Origin: an uncultured Collinsella sp. | GTDB lineage: Bacteria > Actinomycetota > Coriobacteriia > Coriobacteriales > Coriobacteriaceae | Reading direction: 5' to 3' | Length of the DNA: 23,300 bases | NCBI GenBank assembly: GCA_900545555.1 | Contig: UQZI01000031.1 | Coordinates: forward strand, 1 to 23,300 | Part shown: positions 7,962-14,938 of the stretch, piece by piece | How positions within the stretch are numbered: position 1 is the stretch's first letter | How the letters are laid out: every line of letters starts with the position of its first letter | Translations under genes and position numbers: made by a program | The notes under the pieces: generated by a model | Databases searched by the model: none | Seen by the model: only the letters and a program-made list of their open reading frames with translations | What the model was told of the DNA's origin: nothing

Positions 7962-8282
7962 TTATACGGTGCGCCCCGAAAGCTCTTTGCGCATACCGCT
8001 CAGCGAGATCGAAACAGAACCCGACCGCGCGGTAGCAGCGAGTCGATCACCCTCGACCGACCCCGTGCATGTAAAGGGCGCCTTGCCCATCAAGACGTGG
8101 GAGATAGTGCCCGAGAGTTCAAAGAAATCGCCCTCAGCGCGGGCACTCGAGAGAGCGATATTGAGACCCCTGACGTTTAGTACTGCCCTGAGCGCGCCGT
8201 TCACCCCATGTGAAAACGTCACCTCGCCGCGTTTGCTCCCCACCGGCGTCTGGGCCAAAACCACATACGTACCCTCAAGCAT
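7962..8282 (-). CDS. Small conserved-looking protein of unknown function, 106 residues
   Basis: I do not recognise a family. Start at the ATG at 8282, since AGAGGAGG lies just upstream; a longer reading frame reaches 8372 but would overlap the hydrolase gene and lacks a site. The protein is rich in short polar/hydrophobic alternations typical of beta strands, with no signal peptide, membrane segment or cysteine motif. It seems to have two similar halves: GTYVVLAQTPVGSKRGEVTF and the repeated pattern of strand-G-D-strand (EGDFFELSG, EGDRLAATA). A small beta-barrel or lipocalin-like fold is a reasonable guess only. It lies 47 bp after the hydrolase gene and 121 bp ahead of feoB on the same strand, so it may be co-transcribed with the hydrolase. 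Confidence 0.68.
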   Translation of the reverse strand: MLEGTYVVLAQTPVGSKRGEVTFSHGVNGALRAVLNVRGLNIALSSARAEGDFFELSGTISHVLMGKAPFTCTGSVEGDRLAATARSGSVSISLSGMRKELSGRTV

Positions 8283-8329
8283 GGCTCCTCCTCTAAGCAG
8301 ACTTTTTGAAACGGGCAAGTAGTCTACTT

Positions 8330-9229
8330 TTACATATGGCGCTCCAGGAAGCGGAAGGCCAGGCGGATCCAAGGACGGACTGCCACTTGCTTGTCCTCGT
8401 TGTCGACCGCGGTATTGGCGTTGCCGAGCGAAAGGCCGTGGCCACCCTGGTCAAAGACGTGCATCTCGCATGCGACCCCTTCCTCGGCCATGCGCTGCGC
8501 AAACGGATAGACCTGCGCAATCGGCGCCGTCTTGTCGTCCGAAACGCCCCACACAAAGGTCGGGGGCATCTGGCGCGAAACGTGCGTGGTAGGGCAAATG
8601 TCGGCCAGGTGCTCATCGGTCGCCTCGCCGCCCGTCACCATCGACAGATAGTCGTTGAGCAAATCGCGCCCCGTCTTGCCACCCGTCTTGGGCACGCGCA
8701 GGTCGATGCGCGGGTCGCGCGTCTGCATATCGCGCACATAGGCAAGGTCGAGCAACGGATAGCCCAGCACCACGGCGTCGGGACGAATATCCTCCGGACG
8801 AGCCCCGGCAAGGCCCGCGAAAGGTCCGGTCTTCCACTGCGTTGCCAACGAGGCGCAGATCATGCCGCCCGCCGAGAAACCCACGATGCACACGCGCTTG
8901 GGATCGACATGCCACTCGTCGGCGTTGGCGCGCACGGTAGCGACCATCTTGGCGAGGTCCGCCTGCGGGTGCGGAAAGCTCACGTCGCCCGTGGCGCTCG
9001 TCACATAGTTGAGCACAAAGGCCTGGTAGCCGCGGTCCAAAAACGCAAACGCCACCGGGTCCTGCTCGTGCGGAGCGATATGCGTAAACCCGCCTCCGCC
9101 GCAGATGATCACCGCGGGGCGGCGGCCATTGGGCTTGTCGGGCAGCGGCTCGGCACCCAGATACGTAAACGTCGCCGGATAATCCTCGGTCGGCTCCTCG
9201 CCCCACAGCGCATGGTTCTCAATAATCAT
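8330..9229 (-). CDS. Alpha/beta-hydrolase, esterase/lipase family
   Basis: A 299-residue cytosolic serine hydrolase. Strand AVIICGGGGFTH (39-50) supplies the oxyanion-hole loop as in the HGGG-type carboxylesterases (BD-FAE, acetyl-xylan-esterase-like). The nucleophile elbow is GFSAGG (117-122, S119). The acid is probably D231 or D232 in WGVSDDKTAP, and the base H264 in QGGHGLSLG. No signal peptide is visible. The ATG at 9229 has AGGGAGC upstream; the frame stays open to 10078 through the antisense of the crr gene, but that extension has no coding character. Esterases of this type de-acetylate or cleave short acyl esters of oligosaccharides and small molecules; the substrate is not predictable here. 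Divergent from crr across 246 bp. Confidence 0.87.
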   Translation of the reverse strand: MIIENHALWGEEPTEDYPATFTYLGAEPLPDKPNGRRPAVIICGGGGFTHIAPHEQDPVAFAFLDRGYQAFVLNYVTSATGDVSFPHPQADLAKMVATVRANADEWHVDPKRVCIVGFSAGGMICASLATQWKTGPFAGLAGARPEDIRPDAVVLGYPLLDLAYVRDMQTRDPRIDLRVPKTGGKTGRDLLNDYLSMVTGGEATDEHLADICPTTHVSRQMPPTFVWGVSDDKTAPIAQVYPFAQRMAEEGVACEMHVFDQGGHGLSLGNANTAVDNEDKQVAVRPWIRLAFRFLERHM

Positions 9230-9355
9230 AGGTGCTCCCTCCGTGCGATTCGTGCGCACTCGTTTTTCGCACCTTAGCGTACCCCACTTGAGCCCGCGGC
9301 GCAGAAACACCCCCGCAATAAGTTGGCCTTCAACTGATATATCACAAAATCGCTG

Positions 9356-9384
9356 TTCAGAGGTATCGTTGGACAGCGTAAAAT
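9356..9384 (+). promoter_or_regulatory. Candidate crr promoter
   Basis: TTCAGA (9356-9361) and TAAAAT (9379-9384) are separated by 17 bp and sit about 90 bp ahead of the crr start. The -10 is good and the -35 weak. The divergent region 9230-9475 also holds palindromes TGATATATCA (9335-9344) and AGTTG-N5-CAACT (9321-9335). I could not place a convincing promoter for the hydrolase gene on the other strand. Confidence 0.38.
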
Positions 9385-9415
9385 AGGAGCGCTGACCGTG
9401 CTGGGAAACACGTAC

Positions 9416-9425
9416 GAAACGTTTC
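9416..9425. promoter_or_regulatory. LacI-family/cre-like operator GAAACGTTTC
   Basis: A perfect 10-bp palindrome with a central CG, the pattern bound by LacI/GalR-family repressors and related to CcpA cre sites. A further GGAAAC half site lies just upstream at about 9403. It lies about 25 bp downstream of the predicted crr transcription start and 40 bp ahead of the ribosome binding site, a position fit for repression. Confidence 0.45.
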
Positions 9426-9475
9426 CGGCAAACCACACGCGTGCAACATGCGCGCCTGATACGTTGGAGGCATCT

Positions 9476-10039
9476 ATGGGTCTGCTCGATTCGCTCAAGT
9501 CCACGTTCACTTCGTCGGGCGAGGCGTCCGTTCCGCCCGCAGCAAGCTTCGCCACCCGCGAAGGCGTCATCTACGCTCCTGTCAACGGCGTGCTCGTCAA
9601 TCTGAGTGAGGTTCCCGACGAGACCATCGCCTCGGGCATGCTCGGCCAGGGCTACGGCATCGAGCCCATTACCGGCACCATTTACGCCCCCGCTAACGGC
9701 CGTATCGGCGCCACCACCGTCACCAACCACTCCATCGGCATGATCACCGAGGACGGTCTTCGCGTGTTCATCCATGTTGGCCTGGGCACCGTGGAAATGA
9801 ACGGCAAGGGTTTTGCCCGCTTTGTCGAGATGGGCGACACGGTCAAGGCCGGCCAGCCGCTCATCAGCTTCGACCGCGACGCTATCAAGGCCGCCGGTCA
9901 CGAGGACATTGTGACCGTCATCATCTCTGAGCTCGATCGTCTTAAGAGCATCGACCATGTCGGCGAGTCCGGCACGCTTATCGGCGGCAACCCGCTCGTC
10001 AAGCTGGGCGACCCGCTGCTGGTAGCCAAGACCAAGTAG
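9476..10039 (+). CDS. crr: PTS glucose-type EIIA component (EIIA-Glc/Crr-like)
   Basis: A 187-residue stand-alone EIIA domain of the glucose family, the phosphocarrier between HPr and EIIB/EIIC and, in many bacteria, a regulator of sugar uptake. The core YAPVNGVLVNLSEVPDETIASGMLGQGYGIEP is typical. The two active-site histidines are H85 in TNHSIGM and H100 in VFIHVGLGTVEMNGKGF, where H100 is the phosphorylated one. The C-terminal half shows FVEMGDTVKAGQPLISFD. Residues 1-25 are a flexible leader. GGAGG sits 6 nt upstream of the ATG at 9476; an in-frame ATG further upstream at 9398 lies within the operator region and is rejected. No EIIB/EIIC domains are linked, so it must serve permeases elsewhere. 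A hairpin terminator follows. Confidence 0.93.
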   Translation: MGLLDSLKSTFTSSGEASVPPAASFATREGVIYAPVNGVLVNLSEVPDETIASGMLGQGYGIEPITGTIYAPANGRIGATTVTNHSIGMITEDGLRVFIHVGLGTVEMNGKGFARFVEMGDTVKAGQPLISFDRDAIKAAGHEDIVTVIISELDRLKSIDHVGESGTLIGGNPLVKLGDPLLVAKTK

Positions 10040-10076
10040 CCAGGCCCCGCGCCACACAGCCAAAAGGCACCTCGTC

Positions 10077-10113
10077 AAGCGCCCGCGACCATTTGGCCGC
10101 AGGCGCTTTTCGT
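10077..10113 (+). terminator. crr terminator
   Basis: AAGCGCC (10077-10083) pairs with GGCGCTT (10102-10108) around an 18-nt loop that can itself fold through CC/GG. TTTT-CG-TTT follows. It ends 37 nt after the crr stop begins and separates crr from asnS. Confidence 0.65.
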
Positions 10114-10168
10114 TTGAAAAACCATCCCGCCAATGCCTTATCCGTATAGCCCAAATGAGCCGAGCTGC

Positions 10169-10174
10169 TAGAAT
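10169..10174 (+). promoter_or_regulatory. Possible asnS -10 element
   Basis: TAGAAT matches TATAAT at five of six bases and lies 46 bp ahead of the chosen GTG start. No good -35 is found 16-18 bp upstream. No T-box or other leader structure is seen in the 150-bp gap after the crr terminator. Confidence 0.32.
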
Positions 10175-10220
10175 ATCGAACTGTATGGATAACTATCATT
10201 CAACCGTTATGGGAGGATAC

Positions 10221-11624
10221 GTGAACCGCACCAAAATCGCGCAGCTTTACGCCGATGCCGAGTCGCTTGGCGGCCAGACCGTCACCGTCGCCGGCTGGGT
10301 CAAGTCCATCCGCGACATGAAGAACTTTGGCTTTGTTACGCTCAACGACGGCAGCTGCTTCCGCGACCTGCAGGTCGTCATGAACCGCGAGGCACTCGAC
10401 AACTACGACGAGATCGCCCATCAAAACGTCTCGGCCGCACTCATTTGCACCGGCACCGTCAAGCTGACCCCCGATGCGCCCCAGCCTTTCGAGCTTTCTG
10501 CCACCTCCATTGAGGTCGAGGGCGTCAGCGCCCCGGATTACCCGCTGCAGAAGAAGCGCGCAACCGTCGAGTTCCTGCGCACCCAGCAGCACCTGCGCCC
10601 GCGCACCAACCTGTTCCGCGCCGTGTTCCGCATCCGCTCTGTCGCGGCTGCCGCCATCCACCGCTTCTTCCAGGAGCAGGGCTTTGTCTACGTCAACACC
10701 CCCATCATCACCACGAGTGACTGCGAGGGCGCCGGCGAGATGTTCCGCGTGACCACGCTCGACCCCAAAAATCCGCCCCTCACCGAGTCCGGCGAGGTCG
10801 ACTGGAGCCAGGACTTCTTTGGCAAGCACGCGAGCCTTACCGTGTCCGGCCAGCTCAATGCCGAGAACTTTGCCATGGCCTTTGGCGACGTGTACACCTT
10901 TGGCCCCACCTTCCGCGCCGAGAACTCCAACACCACGCGCCACGCCGCCGAGTTTTGGATGATCGAGCCCGAGATGGCCTTTGCCGACCTTAACGACTAC
11001 ATGGATAACGCCGAGGCCATGCTCAAGTACGTCCTTAAGGACGTTATGGCCACCTGCCCCGACGAGCTCAATATGCTCAACAAGTTTGTGGACAAGGGTC
11101 TGCTCGAGCGTCTGGACCACGTGGCAAACTCCGACTTTGCCCGCGTCACCTATACCGAGGCCGTCGAAATCCTGGAGCAGGCCGTCGCCGCCGGTCACAA
11201 GTTTGACTATCCCGTGAGCTGGGGCATCGACCTGCAAACCGAGCACGAGCGCTTCCTAACCGAGGAGCACTTTAAGCGCCCGACCTTCGTAACCGACTAC
11301 CCGGCCGAGATCAAGGCGTTCTACATGCGCATGAACGAGGACGGCAAGACCGTCGCCGCCGCCGACTGTCTGGTTCCCGGTATCGGCGAGATTATCGGCG
11401 GCTCCCAGCGCGAGGAGCGCCTGGATCTGCTCGAGGCCCGCATCAAGGACCTGGGAATGAATCCCGAGCAGTACAAGTACTACCTTGACCTGCGCCGCTA
11501 CGGTTCCTGCAAGCACGCCGGCTACGGTCTGGGCTTCGAGCGCTTGGTGATGTACCTCACCGGCGTGGGCAACATCCGCGACGTCCTGCCGCACCCGCGC
11601 ACCGTGGGCAACGCCGACTTCTAA
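10221..11624 (+). CDS. asnS: Asparaginyl-tRNA synthetase
   Basis: A class II aminoacyl-tRNA synthetase of 467 residues (E. coli AsnS has 466) that charges tRNA-Asn in the cytosol. An N-terminal OB fold (VTVAGWVKSIRDMKNFGFVTLNDGS) binds the anticodon. The catalytic domain shows VNTPIITTSDCEGAGEMF (158-175), LTVSGQL near 206-212, motif 2 FRAENSNTTRHAAEFWMIEPEMAF (231-254) and motif 3 with GYGLGFERLVMYLTG (434-448). FRAENSNT with H241-A-A-E separates it from aspartyl enzymes. The start is GTG at 10221, since GGGAGGA ends 4 nt upstream and the length then fits; in-frame ATGs at 10184 and 10209 have no ribosome binding site. A strong terminator follows. Confidence 0.98.
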   Translation: MNRTKIAQLYADAESLGGQTVTVAGWVKSIRDMKNFGFVTLNDGSCFRDLQVVMNREALDNYDEIAHQNVSAALICTGTVKLTPDAPQPFELSATSIEVEGVSAPDYPLQKKRATVEFLRTQQHLRPRTNLFRAVFRIRSVAAAAIHRFFQEQGFVYVNTPIITTSDCEGAGEMFRVTTLDPKNPPLTESGEVDWSQDFFGKHASLTVSGQLNAENFAMAFGDVYTFGPTFRAENSNTTRHAAEFWMIEPEMAFADLNDYMDNAEAMLKYVLKDVMATCPDELNMLNKFVDKGLLERLDHVANSDFARVTYTEAVEILEQAVAAGHKFDYPVSWGIDLQTEHERFLTEEHFKRPTFVTDYPAEIKAFYMRMNEDGKTVAAADCLVPGIGEIIGGSQREERLDLLEARIKDLGMNPEQYKYYLDLRRYGSCKHAGYGLGFERLVMYLTGVGNIRDVLPHPRTVGNADF

Positions 11625-11669
11625 TCGTCGGGCACTAGCTCGCATCGCCACGTGCAACACTCATCGCAC

Positions 11670-11705
11670 AAGCGCCTCTCGACATCGGCCGAGAGGCGCT
11701 TTTTT
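11670..11705 (+). terminator. asnS rho-independent terminator
   Basis: A perfect 12-bp stem (AAGCGCCTCTCG, 11670-11681, with 11690-11701), an 8-nt loop and a run of six T. It is one of the clearest intrinsic terminators in the window. Confidence 0.92.
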
Positions 11706-11881
11706 CAACAGCACCCGTCAAGCTTTTGGCAAGGTTTTGGTCAGTTAGGCAGGATTGTTGAAAACTCGACCCACCGTTTGCCGACAACCATCGACCGTCC
11801 AAGGCGCCACGTGTCCTTGGCCAGGTTCCGCGCCCTAGGCTCTGGTCTGCCATCACCAAAAAAGGAAAGGACGTGGGCACT

Positions 11882-12670
11882 ATGACCGAAGCCGTTGTTG
11901 AAAACTACGAGACCACGACCAGGGGCTCCGCCTCGATGGCAGCCTATCGCGCCGTACGCATCCTGCAGCTCTTGAGCGAGAACACCGGCGAGGACAAGGC
12001 GCTGCTTTCCGACGAGCTGGTCGAGCTCCTCGCCCATCCCGACGACCCCGCCCGTATGCCCATCTCGGCGGCACGCCGCAGCATCTATACCTCGATATCC
12101 GCACTTCGTCACGCCGGATACGAAATCGACTATAAACGCGGCGTGGGCTATCGGCTCCTCACCCGCCCACTTGCTGACGAAGAGATCATACGGCTCCACG
12201 GCATGGTCATGCGCAACCGATCGACGCCCATAGCCATTCGAAAGAGCATGGCGCAGCACCTGGTCGCCATGGCGAGCGCCGATGTTCGCGGCTACCTCGA
12301 TATGCCCGAACCCGCTCCAAGCGCAGGTAGCAAGGCTACCAAGGCAACACGCACGCCCATCAAGCGCATCGACACGTGCGAGCTCGTCGAACAGGCCATC
12401 GACCATGGAACAACCGTCAGCTTTGATATCTCAAACGTCCTGACCCGGGGCGAAACCGAGGTGGTGCGGATGACGGTCCGGCCCTTTGCAATCAGGCAGC
12501 GCGATGGCGTCTCGTATCTGCTGGGAACGGTCTACGACACCCGAGGCGCCGACGACACCCTGCGCACCGTTGAGGTCAGCCGCATGAGAAACGTCAGCAC
12601 GCGTTTGCTCGACGGCAAGAAACTCTTTGCCGCGCTAGACGAAGAAGACAGCCCCGCGCCCGCAGCGTAA
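11882..12670 (+). CDS. WYL-like domain transcriptional regulator with N-terminal winged helix
   Basis: A 262-residue putative regulator. Residues 15-95 look like a DeoR/HTH-type winged helix (YRAVRILQLLSEN, then ARRSIYTSISALRHAGYEIDYKRGVGYRLL, with the second part as recognition helix and wing). After a linker rich in Ala/Ser/Thr/Lys, residues 155-250 resemble the WYL ligand/oligonucleotide-sensing domain (a beta-rich stretch VSFDISN...VVRMTVRPFAIRQRDGVSYLLGTV...TVEVSRMRNV). I choose the ATG at 11882, 10 nt after GGAAAGGA; GTG at 11873 is too close to that site. It is monocistronic as far as seen. CCAAGG-N10-CCTTGG (11799-11820) upstream is a possible binding site. Target genes are unknown. 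Confidence 0.72.
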   Translation: MTEAVVENYETTTRGSASMAAYRAVRILQLLSENTGEDKALLSDELVELLAHPDDPARMPISAARRSIYTSISALRHAGYEIDYKRGVGYRLLTRPLADEEIIRLHGMVMRNRSTPIAIRKSMAQHLVAMASADVRGYLDMPEPAPSAGSKATKATRTPIKRIDTCELVEQAIDHGTTVSFDISNVLTRGETEVVRMTVRPFAIRQRDGVSYLLGTVYDTRGADDTLRTVEVSRMRNVSTRLLDGKKLFAALDEEDSPAPAA

Positions 12671-12678
12671 GCCCCGTT

Positions 12679-12708
12679 ACCGTCCGTCATTCCTCAGCAC
12701 CGTCCGTC
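12679..12708. repeat. Direct repeat ACCGTCCGTC, 20-bp phased
   Basis: Two identical 10-bp copies (12679-12688 and 12699-12708) start exactly 20 bp apart, about two helical turns, and lie just upstream of the predicted -35 of the substrate-binding-protein gene. This spacing suits a tandem activator dimer. No regulator is assigned. Confidence 0.4.
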
Positions 12709-12738
12709 CAGTTCAGTATTAAAAAACTCGCCAGGATG

Positions 12739-12766
12739 TTGTAAAAATGGACAACGGCGTTACTAT
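12739..12766 (+). promoter_or_regulatory. Candidate promoter of the ABC importer operon
   Basis: TTGTAA (12739-12744) and TACTAT (12761-12766) are 16 bp apart. Downstream, TGCACT-N7-AGTGCA (12776-12794) can form a small hairpin in the leader, followed by GGGGG (12818-12822) as ribosome binding site. No T-box features are present. Confidence 0.42.
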
Positions 12767-12829
12767 AGTCCCACTTGCACTTTTTCCTAGTGCAGTGTTT
12801 CCAGCCATTTTTATACTGGGGGTAATGAT

Positions 12830-13810
12830 ATGAAGGACATCACCATCAGCCGCAGGAGCCTTCTTGTCTCCGCTGGCCTGCTCGCGCTCGCCCCGCTCGC
12901 CGGATGTGGTGGCAACTCTGGTTCCGGCTCCGCTGCCGCCGATTCCGACTACTCTATCGGCGTTCTGCAGCTCACCGAGCACTCCGCGCTCGATGCCGCC
13001 AACGACGGCTTCGTCAAGGCCATCAAGAAGAGCGGCCTTAAGGTCAAGATCGACCAGAAGAACGCCCAGAACGACCAGTCCACGTGTAAGTCCATTGCCG
13101 ACAAGTTCGTAGGCGACGGCGTCGACCTGATCTATGCCATCGCTACGCCCGCCGCGCAGGCTGCCGCCGGCGCCACCGCTGATATCCCCATCGTTGGCTG
13201 CGCCATCACCGACTACGCCGCTTCCGGCCTGGTCCAGGACAACGACAAGCCCGGCACCAACGTCACGGGCGCTTCCGACCTCACCCCGGTCGCCGAGCAG
13301 CTCGAGATGATGCAGAAGGTCCTGCCCGATGTAAAGAAGGTCGGTCTGCTCTACTGCACCGCCGAGTCCAACTCCGACGTCCAGATCAAGGCAGCCAAGA
13401 AGGAGCTCGACAAGCTGGGCCTGGAGTACACCGACTTCACCGTCTCGAGCTCCAACGAGATTCAGTCCGTCGTCGAGTCCGCCGTGGGCAAGGTCGACGC
13501 GCTCTACTCCCCCACCGACAACACCATCGCCGCGGGTGCTTCGCAGGTCGGCCAGATCTGCAAGGAAAACAAGCTCCCCTTCGTTACCGGCGAGGAGGGC
13601 ATGTGCAAGGCCGGCGGCCTGTTCACCCTCTCCATCAACTATGAGGACTTGGGCTACGCTGCAGGCGAGATGGCCGTTAAGATCCTGAAGGGCGAGGCTA
13701 AGCCCGAGGATATGGCTATCGAGCACCTCTCGAGCAAGGACCTGGTCGTCGTCAAGAACGACGAGATGGCCGAAGCGCTGGGCATCGATCTTTCCGCCCT
13801 GGACGAGTAG
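12830..13810 (+). CDS. ABC transporter substrate-binding lipoprotein, TrpX / ABC_sub_bind family
   Basis: A 326-residue binding protein anchored outside the membrane. The leader has positive charges, a hydrophobic core and the lipobox LAGC with C26 as the lipidated residue. SRRSLLVS resembles a twin-arginine motif (S-R-R-x-L), so export in folded form via Tat is possible. The mature part (YSIGVLQLTEHSALDAANDGFVKAIKKSG, DLIYAIATPAAQAA, IPIVGCAITDYAASGL, VDALYSPTDNTIAAG) is typical of the Pfam ABC_sub_bind family, of which streptococcal TrpX, a tryptophan-binding protein, is a member. Permease and ATPase genes follow in the TrpX-Y-Z order. The ligand is likely an aromatic amino acid or a related small molecule, by family only. 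A separate hairpin after the gene suggests higher expression than its partners. Confidence 0.9.
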   Translation: MKDITISRRSLLVSAGLLALAPLAGCGGNSGSGSAAADSDYSIGVLQLTEHSALDAANDGFVKAIKKSGLKVKIDQKNAQNDQSTCKSIADKFVGDGVDLIYAIATPAAQAAAGATADIPIVGCAITDYAASGLVQDNDKPGTNVTGASDLTPVAEQLEMMQKVLPDVKKVGLLYCTAESNSDVQIKAAKKELDKLGLEYTDFTVSSSNEIQSVVESAVGKVDALYSPTDNTIAAGASQVGQICKENKLPFVTGEEGMCKAGGLFTLSINYEDLGYAAGEMAVKILKGEAKPEDMAIEHLSSKDLVVVKNDEMAEALGIDLSALDE

Positions 13811-13881
13811 CACCATGCGCCGTAACGCATCTAGGGTTCGTTCTCGCGCCATAGCTGCGTTATTCAATATCTGAGCCATTG

Positions 13882-13917
13882 GGGCGAACGTCATAGACCG
13901 GCGTTCGCCCTGCTTGT
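13882..13917 (+). terminator. Hairpin between binding protein and permease genes
   Basis: GGGCGAACG (13882-13890) and CGTTCGCCC (13902-13910) form a perfect 9-bp stem with an 11-nt loop, followed by TGCTTGTTT. The tail is weak, so it may act as a partial terminator or as a 3' stabiliser of the upstream message. A TATTAT (13970-13975) ahead of the permease may be a secondary promoter. Confidence 0.55.
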
Positions 13918-14014
13918 TTCAGATATAACAAAACGTTTGCCTGCCGTTCTTATATTCATTGTTACCGCTATTATGGAAAATCACGTGTCCACCCTATCCT
14001 AGGAGGTATGAAGC

Positions 14015-14938
14015 ATGCTCATTGCATTGCAGGGCGCCGTTTCGCAGGGCGTCCTCTGGGGCATTATGGTGCTTGGCGTGTTTATCACGTTCCGCCTGCT
14101 CGACATCCCCGATATGACCTGCGACGGCAGCTTTGCCCTCGGCGGCTGTGTTTGCGCCGTGCTCATCGTCAACAATAACGTCGACCCCTTGCTCGCCGTT
14201 CTGGCCGGCATGTGCGCCGGCGCCATCGCGGGCGCTGTCACGGGTATCTTGACCACCGTCTTTGAGATTCCTGCAATCCTCGCCGGAATCCTTACGCAGA
14301 TCAGTCTGTGGTCCATCAACCTGCGCATCATGGGCAAATCCAACACGCCCATCCTTGCCAAGGGCACCATCTTCTCATCCGTCAGCCACATGACGGGCCT
14401 GCCGCAGTCCACCGTTGCCATCATCCTGGGCATTGTGCTGGCCGTGGCCATCGTCGCCATCCTGTACTGGTTCTTTGGCACCGAGATCGGCTCGGCGCTG
14501 CGCGCCACCGGAAACAACGAGTACATGATCCGCGCCCTGGGCGTCAACACCAACTCCACCAAGATGATCGCCCTCGTGCTCTCCAACGCCCTTATCGGCC
14601 TTTCGGGTGCGCTCATCTGCCAGAGCCAGAAGTACGCTGACATTGGCATGGGCACCGGCGCCATCGTTATCGGTCTTGCCGCCATCGTCATCGGCGAGGT
14701 GCTCGGCCGCCTACTGCCCGGCGGTCTGACGCAGTTTAGCGTCCGTCTTGCCTCCGCGGTCTTTGGCTCCGTGGTGTACTTCCTCATCCGCGCCATCGTG
14801 CTGCAACTGGGCATGGACGCCAACGACATGAAGCTGCTCTCCGCCGTGATCGTCGCCGTGGCCCTGTGCGTGCCCGTGGTTTGGGAGCGCTATAAGCTCC
14901 GCAGCTCCTACACGAAGGGGGATGAGGCAGATGCTTAA
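14015..14938 (+). CDS. ABC transporter permease, TrpY-like (BPD_transp_2 fold)
   Basis: A 307-residue integral membrane protein with about eight to nine hydrophobic helices, forming the channel of the importer. FRLLDIPDMTCDGSFALGGCVCA near residue 30 and the cytosolic coupling segment GSALRATGNNEYMIRALGVNTNSTKMIAL are typical of permeases paired with ABC_sub_bind proteins and akin to the LivH/RbsC fold. AGGAGGT lies 7 nt upstream of the ATG at 14015. The stop overlaps the start of the ATPase gene by 8 bp, so the two are translated together. Confidence 0.92.
   Translation: MLIALQGAVSQGVLWGIMVLGVFITFRLLDIPDMTCDGSFALGGCVCAVLIVNNNVDPLLAVLAGMCAGAIAGAVTGILTTVFEIPAILAGILTQISLWSINLRIMGKSNTPILAKGTIFSSVSHMTGLPQSTVAIILGIVLAVAIVAILYWFFGTEIGSALRATGNNEYMIRALGVNTNSTKMIALVLSNALIGLSGALICQSQKYADIGMGTGAIVIGLAAIVIGEVLGRLLPGGLTQFSVRLASAVFGSVVYFLIRAIVLQLGMDANDMKLLSAVIVAVALCVPVVWERYKLRSSYTKGDEADA

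Noticed and set aside
8317..8329. AAGTAGTCTACTT, a 6-bp inverted repeat with one-base spacer after the hydrolase gene
   Set aside because: Noted as possible operator or weak terminator, but it is short, AT-rich and without a T-run, so chance cannot be excluded.
9230..10078. N-terminal extension of the hydrolase frame through the crr gene on the opposite strand
   Set aside because: The extension overlaps a clear EIIA-Glc gene and has no family similarity; the ATG at 9229 has a ribosome binding site and gives a normal hydrolase length.
12671..12829. A T-box or tryptophan leader upstream of the TrpX-like gene
   Set aside because: No T-box consensus, no specifier-loop stem and no leader peptide with tryptophan codons is seen; only a small hairpin is present.
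12719..13894. A 391-codon minus-strand frame antisense to the binding-protein gene
   Set aside because: Low-complexity Gly/Val/Leu/Asp composition typical of a shadow frame; the plus strand has a lipobox, family motifs and a ribosome binding site.
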